Shown: positions 13,559 to 17,197 of the stretch, one piece after another | Position numbering within the stretch: the stretch's first letter is position 1 | Layout of the letters: each line of letters starts with the position of its first letter | Assembly (NCBI GenBank): GCA_910578575.1 | Contig: CAJTQP010000049.1 | Location: forward strand, 1-17,197 | Direction of reading: 5' to 3' | Length of the DNA stretch: 17,197 nucleotides | DNA from: an uncultured Oscillospiraceae bacterium | GTDB taxonomy: Bacteria > Bacillota > Clostridia > Oscillospirales > Oscillospiraceae | The notes under the pieces: model-generated | Database searches by the model: none | What the model was told of the DNA's origin: nothing | The model's input: the letters and a program-made list of their open reading frames with translations, nothing else | Translations under genes and position numbers: made by a program

Positions 13559-14791
13559 TTAATCCCAGCGTAGGAGGATGGCCATGTGGGCCAGGGAGGA
13601 GCTTTCATTTTCAAACAGTTCATCCCGTAATTTGGCTTGGCGGGTACTATTATGAATGAGGCCACGACTGGCGCAGACCATGAGCCGGAATAGCTCCGTT
13701 TTATCCCCAGAGGCGCCCTCCCGGCAGGACATCACTGACATGAAACGATAGAAGGAGCATAGGTTACAAAAATTCACGTAGCTCTTCCATAAATCTTCTC
13801 CACTATTGCATTTTGGCATCTGTAGATGGAAAAATAGTGAGACCATTAGATTTTCCATAAAAATATCCCTGTTCGGGAAGCGCTCTTTATACCGGGATTC
13901 GGCCTCTAAATACGGGGAAATTGGCACAGATGCTATCAACGTGTCGTCTTGAAGCTGAACACCCAAGCCTGACAATAATTCATCTTGCACACTTGTAAAG
14001 TCATTCTGGGTATTGATAATAGAAAACAGCACTTTCATATTATTGCTCAAAAACAAAGGGAGCACTTTGCTTCTATCTGTCTGTACAAGTGGTCTAATCC
14101 CATCTATGTTTTCTTCCAGAACATGAGACTTGGAGATCCAGGCATCTATATCTGTCTCTCCATCGGCTAGGTCTTTCAACGCCAGACCCATGAGCAGGAC
14201 ACGCTGCGAAAAGGGAATCTTACGGTTTTGGAGAAAATCAATACATTTAGAACGAATATCTTGGAAGCGATTGCGCAGAACACTATGCTCTTGAAAAAGT
14301 ATGGTGTTCCTCTCCTTTTTTGATAGCAAGTCAGATACAAAGTCCACACCCTCAGATAGGTCCCACATCAATTCCAGAACCCCTTCACAGGCAGGAGAGA
14401 GGGAGCGCTCCAAATATCCAGAGGAATGATAGACCTCACTGCGGGGGAAAATTTTACAAACCCTGGGTAAGGCATCGTGTCCCTTCTCTAGTTGAAGAGA
14501 GCAGAGACCATCCGGGCGTTGAAGTGGACAGGAACCGCCTGCCAGGTCAAATTCTCCATAAAAATACTCTGGCATCAAGCCCTTTTTTAACCGCCGAAGG
14601 GTCTTTTTCATACTGGCATTCAGCTCTGGTGTCCCGTTTTGTCGTTTTAGAGAAAGATAGTCTTTCTTATCGAAGGCTATACGCCAACCCTTGCAGCAAG
14701 TGTAGCAGCAATTCGCTGCTATGCAACGAAATTTATCATAATATGCCGGGCGTAGGTCGCGTTCTATCCGAAGTTTATATAGCTCAGACAC
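13559..14791 (-). CDS. fliB: Flagellin lysine-N-methylase FliB
   Basis: This 410-residue protein has the FliB pattern. An N-terminal cysteine cluster lies in FRCIAANCCYTCCKGWRIAF (Cys23, 28, 29, 32, 33), followed by GGSCPLQRPDGLCSLQ (Cys88, Cys97) and ALPRVCKIFPR (Cys112), which together probably bind an iron-sulfur cluster. The rest is helical and less conserved. FliB methylates the epsilon-amino groups of surface lysines of flagellin. The start is GTG 14791, with AAAGGTGG 7 bases upstream; a nearby ATG at 14813 is out of frame. The gene follows flagellin by 101 bp on the same strand, so the substrate gene is directly upstream. Base composition is visibly more AT-rich than the surrounding genes, which may mark separate acquisition. 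Confidence 0.93.
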   Translation of the reverse strand: MSELYKLRIERDLRPAYYDKFRCIAANCCYTCCKGWRIAFDKKDYLSLKRQNGTPELNASMKKTLRRLKKGLMPEYFYGEFDLAGGSCPLQRPDGLCSLQLEKGHDALPRVCKIFPRSEVYHSSGYLERSLSPACEGVLELMWDLSEGVDFVSDLLSKKERNTILFQEHSVLRNRFQDIRSKCIDFLQNRKIPFSQRVLLMGLALKDLADGETDIDAWISKSHVLEENIDGIRPLVQTDRSKVLPLFLSNNMKVLFSIINTQNDFTSVQDELLSGLGVQLQDDTLIASVPISPYLEAESRYKERFPNRDIFMENLMVSLFFHLQMPKCNSGEDLWKSYVNFCNLCSFYRFMSVMSCREGASGDKTELFRLMVCASRGLIHNSTRQAKLRDELFENESSSLAHMAILLRWD

Positions 14792-14816
14792 AAGGCCACC
14801 ACCTTTCTGTCATGAT

Positions 14817-14850
14817 AAGCGGGGGACAGGCCGAAGCCCGCCCCCCGCTT
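14817..14850 (-). terminator. GC-rich hairpin between flagellin and fliB, probably leaky terminator
   Basis: A 9-bp stem, AAGCGGGGG (14817-14825) with CCCCCGCTT (14842-14850), lies 43 bp past the flagellin stop codon. On the minus strand it is followed by ATCATG, not a U-run, and fliB has no visible promoter of its own. Partial read-through would give much flagellin and little FliB. Confidence 0.55.
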
Positions 14851-14892
14851 TGGGTCTATGCAGTTTGTTCCAGAAACAACTTGTGAAAACTC

Positions 14893-17010
14893 TTACTGGA
14901 GAAGCTGGAGGACACCCTGAGGTACCTGATTGGCCTGGGCCAGCATGGCCTGGGCAGACTGAATCAGAATGTTGTTCTTGGTGTAAGCCATCATCTCCTC
15001 GGCCACGTCCACGTCGCGGATGGTGGACTCGGCGTCCTGGATGTTCTCGGTCATGACGCTGAGGTTGTTGATGGTGTGGTCCAGACGGTTCTGGGTAGCG
15101 CCCAAAGTACCACGGACGTCGGACACGGTGTTGATGGCGGCCTTGATCTTGTCGGTAGCAGCCTGAGCCAGTTCCTCGGTATTGATCTTCAGGTCCTTAA
15201 TGCCCAGGGAGCCAGTGTGCATATCCTGCACGGCAACGTTCAGCTGGTTGTAGCTGTCGGCAGTATCGCCAATCTGGAGGGTCAGGCCCTTGCCCAGTAC
15301 AGTGGTCGCAGCATCCGTCTTGGCGGCGGCGGTGATGGTCACGGTGTCGCCGTTGACGGTGGCGTTGTGGCCATCGGCAGTCAGGGCAGCCTGCAGGCCG
15401 CTGACTGCGTTGTTGATATCAATATAGGTGGTACCAGCGGGAGCGGTCTGGGTGGTGTCCTTGGTGAACACATACTTCTTATCGCCCACGGTCAGGGTGT
15501 TGCCCTCAACCAGTTTGTCAGCGGTCACTTTGATGTCGGTCTTGGCATTGCTCTCAGGCATTGTGGAGGAGAACAGAGCCGCAATCTTGTCTACGGAGGT
15601 CAAATTGGCCTGCTTGTCGGTGGCAACGGTGCTGGTACCTGAGCCGTTGGCAAGCTCGGAGAAGGTCAGTTTGTTGTCGGCGCTCTGGCCAACAGTGAAG
15701 TAGCCGTTGCCGGACAGCGCAGCACTCATGCGGTCTAGAACATCGACCTTTTTGCCACTCAAGTCTGCAGCTTCCATATCGGTCAGGTCCAGTTTAGCAG
15801 AAGCGGTTTTATAAGCGCTGTCTTTGCCCAAAGCCACGGTAACTTCCTTATCACCCACCTTGAGCTTCATGCCGTCCTGGAGTTTGGCCACGTCGATATC
15901 GAGGACGAAGTTGGCCAGTTTACCAGCCTCAGCTTTCACAGTGGCAGTGATGTTGGTAGCGGCTACGTTCTCGGTGCCAGTTAAAGCGCCCTTACCAGCC
16001 GTAGTATTGTCTGTAACTTGCACGTCAAAATTCAACTTGTGTGCATTTACAGCAGCATCGGGAATCGCAGAAAGCTTTGCTAAATCAGCATCGGCGTTAC
16101 TAACCGTAGCAAATGTGTTAGCTGTTGTGCAGATACTGTCCAGCGTAAAGGTGATGGTACCATCGTTATTATTAACAGCAGTGTACTTTACATCGCCCAC
16201 GGCGGCAGTATAGCCCTGAGCCTTGATGAAAGTGCCGTCAGCCTTGATGACGAGGCCACCCTCCAGCGCACCACTACCAGTCTTGAGTAATTCTGTGGCG
16301 ATTGTTTTGCCATCCAGGTCAGTGACGTTATCAGCAACTGCAATTGTTTGCGTGAGCGTGCCGACCTTAACATCGACCTTAGCAACTCCGGCATTATCAG
16401 CCTTTTTGAGAATCTGGCTGAAATCCAGAGTGAAGGAACCCTTCACACCCTTGGTTGCATCAGTGTGCAGGATGGTGTTGGTAATCTTAGTGTTACCGGC
16501 TGTGGGGGGATCACCAAACAGACCCTTTACAGTAGCTGCATCCTGATAGCCTGCAGAGGTAATTGTGAACGCATCCTTATTCAAACCCAGGGAACCGTCC
16601 AACAGGTTGATGCCGTTGAAATTGGAGGAATCGGCAATGCGGTTGATCTCGTCCAGAAGCTGATTGACTTCCTTCTGCATCTGCGCACGGTCGGTGGTGT
16701 TGTCATAAGTGCCGTTGGCGGACTGGGTGGCCAGCTCCACCATACGGTTGAGCATGTCATGGACCTCAGTCAGAGCGCCCTCAGCGGTCTGCACCAGGGA
16801 AATGCCGTCCTTGGCGTTCTTCTGTGCGGTTTCCAGGCCGGTGATCTGGGCACGCATCTTTTCAGAGATGGCCAGGCCAGCGGCGTCGTCACCGGCGCGG
16901 TTGATCTTGTAGCCGGAGGACAGCTTTTCCAGGTTCTTCTTCATGGCCGCAACGTTGTTGGTGTAGTTGCGATAGGCACTCATAGCCATAATATTGTGTT
17001 GAATGCGCAT
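14893..17010 (-). CDS. fliC: Flagellin, long variant with large variable domain
   Basis: This 705-residue filament protein has the conserved N-terminal D0/D1 region (1-140, MRIQHNIMAMSAYRN, LEKLSSGYKINRAGDDAAGL) and C-terminal D1/D0 region (about 576-705, LTLQIGDTADSYNQL, ENIQDAESTIRDVDVAEEMM, LLQ end). Between them is an insert of about 435 residues rich in Ala, Thr, Asp and Lys that should form the outer domains. Within 141-575 I count 39 Lys and one Arg, which suits a FliB-methylated surface. The insert contains two related stretches, LQDGMKLKVGDKEVTVAL (377-394) and LVEGNTLTVGDKKYVF (500-515), and an unusual Cys294. Subunits are exported unfolded through the flagellar secretion system. 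The ATG at 17010 follows AAGGAG at 8-base spacing, itself in the loop of a hairpin. It is transcribed with fliB downstream. The promoter is not in the window. Confidence 0.96.
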   Translation of the reverse strand: MRIQHNIMAMSAYRNYTNNVAAMKKNLEKLSSGYKINRAGDDAAGLAISEKMRAQITGLETAQKNAKDGISLVQTAEGALTEVHDMLNRMVELATQSANGTYDNTTDRAQMQKEVNQLLDEINRIADSSNFNGINLLDGSLGLNKDAFTITSAGYQDAATVKGLFGDPPTAGNTKITNTILHTDATKGVKGSFTLDFSQILKKADNAGVAKVDVKVGTLTQTIAVADNVTDLDGKTIATELLKTGSGALEGGLVIKADGTFIKAQGYTAAVGDVKYTAVNNNDGTITFTLDSICTTANTFATVSNADADLAKLSAIPDAAVNAHKLNFDVQVTDNTTAGKGALTGTENVAATNITATVKAEAGKLANFVLDIDVAKLQDGMKLKVGDKEVTVALGKDSAYKTASAKLDLTDMEAADLSGKKVDVLDRMSAALSGNGYFTVGQSADNKLTFSELANGSGTSTVATDKQANLTSVDKIAALFSSTMPESNAKTDIKVTADKLVEGNTLTVGDKKYVFTKDTTQTAPAGTTYIDINNAVSGLQAALTADGHNATVNGDTVTITAAAKTDAATTVLGKGLTLQIGDTADSYNQLNVAVQDMHTGSLGIKDLKINTEELAQAATDKIKAAINTVSDVRGTLGATQNRLDHTINNLSVMTENIQDAESTIRDVDVAEEMMAYTKNNILIQSAQAMLAQANQVPQGVLQLLQ

Positions 17011-17028
17011 AGATAAATCTCCTTATCT
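17011..17028 (-). promoter_or_regulatory. Hairpin sequestering the flagellin Shine-Dalgarno (candidate CsrA site 2)
   Basis: On the mRNA AGAUAA-GGAGAU-UUAUCU forms a perfect 6-bp stem whose loop holds the GGA of the ribosome site. It directly abuts the AUG at 17010. A GGA in a hairpin loop overlapping the Shine-Dalgarno is the typical CsrA target, as in Bacillus hag mRNA. Confidence 0.65.
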
Positions 17029-17040
17029 GTTTTGTTTAAC

Positions 17041-17069
17041 GTGCTGCAGCACATCCTTTGCTGCCGCAC
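17041..17069 (-). promoter_or_regulatory. Upstream GGA-loop hairpin in flagellin leader (candidate CsrA site 1)
   Basis: On the mRNA GUGC-G-GCAGCA pairs with UGCUGC-A-GCAC (10 bp around one G-A mismatch), with loop AAGGAUG. The stretch AAGGAUGU matches the conserved half of the CsrA consensus. Its GGA is 34 nt from the GGA in the Shine-Dalgarno hairpin, within the range a CsrA dimer can bridge. Confidence 0.6.
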
Positions 17070-17073
17070 AGGT

Positions 17074-17192
17074 GGTGGAGCGTTTCCGCCCTGGGTATCT
17101 GGCCAGACTGCCCAGAGGTTCCGCGCACGTACTTTATTTCCACCGGCCCGCGGACCGGGAGAAACCGGGTGAGCTACGGGACTCCTGTCCCG
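17074..17192 (-). promoter_or_regulatory. Structured 5' leader of flagellin mRNA, type not recognised
   Basis: GGTGGA (17074-17079) can pair with TCCACC (17139-17144), enclosing CTGGG (17091-17095) with CCCAG (17111-17115). Further upstream CGGGAC-AGGA-GTCCCG (17177-17192, minus-strand reading) is a perfect hairpin with GGA in its loop. I found no sigma-28 or sigma-A promoter boxes, so transcription probably starts outside the window. It does not match the c-di-GMP-I or -II riboswitches as I know them. Confidence 0.45.
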
Positions 17193-17197
17193 CGTTC

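Noticed and set aside
13369..13665. Minus-strand frame of 98 codons
   Set aside because: It runs through two strong terminators and the end of fliB, so it cannot be a normal gene.
17041..17197. c-di-GMP riboswitch in the flagellin leader
   Set aside because: The conserved stretches of the GEMM-I and class II aptamers that I know are not present; only generic stems are seen.

Overview
The window (about 60% G+C by eye, almost everything on the minus strand) looks like the chromosome of an anaerobic, flagellated, Gram-positive gut Clostridium relative, most like the Oscillospiraceae (Flavonifractor/Oscillibacter/Intestinimonas type). The pointers are an anaerobic acyl-CoA dehydrogenase/rubredoxin/flavodiiron set, a VanG-type D-Ala-D-Ser cassette, a TRAP transporter operon with an FCD-type GntR regulator, and a flagellin with its lysine methylase. 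I did not assign a species. There are no tRNA or rRNA genes, CRISPR arrays or insertion sequences that I can see.

Layout from left to right. (1) 1-2622: an operon reading leftward from a strong sigma-A promoter. It encodes a three-part protein (acyl-CoA dehydrogenase, then the FAD domain of EtfA, then rubredoxin), followed by a flavodiiron protein FprA that is cut by the window edge. Together they look like an electron path from an acyl-CoA to O2 or NO. (2) 2664-6197: a tightly overlapped four-gene operon: VanG-type ligase, VanXY-type peptidase, a serine-acetyltransferase-like protein and a soluble VanT-type racemase, ended by a clear terminator. No VanRS pair is present. (3) 6325-7543: two convergent paralogous four-helix membrane proteins of unknown function that share one bidirectional terminator. 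Both appear to start at CTG. (4) 7623-13303: a GntR/FCD regulator gene and, further right, a TRAP operon (DctQ, DctM, DctP, D-2-hydroxyacid dehydrogenase, HpcH/HpaI aldolase) whose promoter carries palindromes suited to a GntR-type repressor. (5) 13344-13544: a possible 27-residue small protein and two tandem terminators. (6) 13559-17197: flagellin and the flagellin lysine methylase FliB. The flagellin leader is highly structured and shows GGA-in-loop hairpins, one of which contains the Shine-Dalgarno sequence, as expected for CsrA control.

The best candidates for something not well described are the acyl-CoA dehydrogenase-EtfA-rubredoxin fusion paired with FprA, the vanG-like cassette with a split-off soluble racemase plus an acetyltransferase, the predicted CsrA-binding leader of flagellin, and the mirror-image pair of CTG-initiated membrane proteins. 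Functions are inferred from motifs read by eye; no database search was possible.
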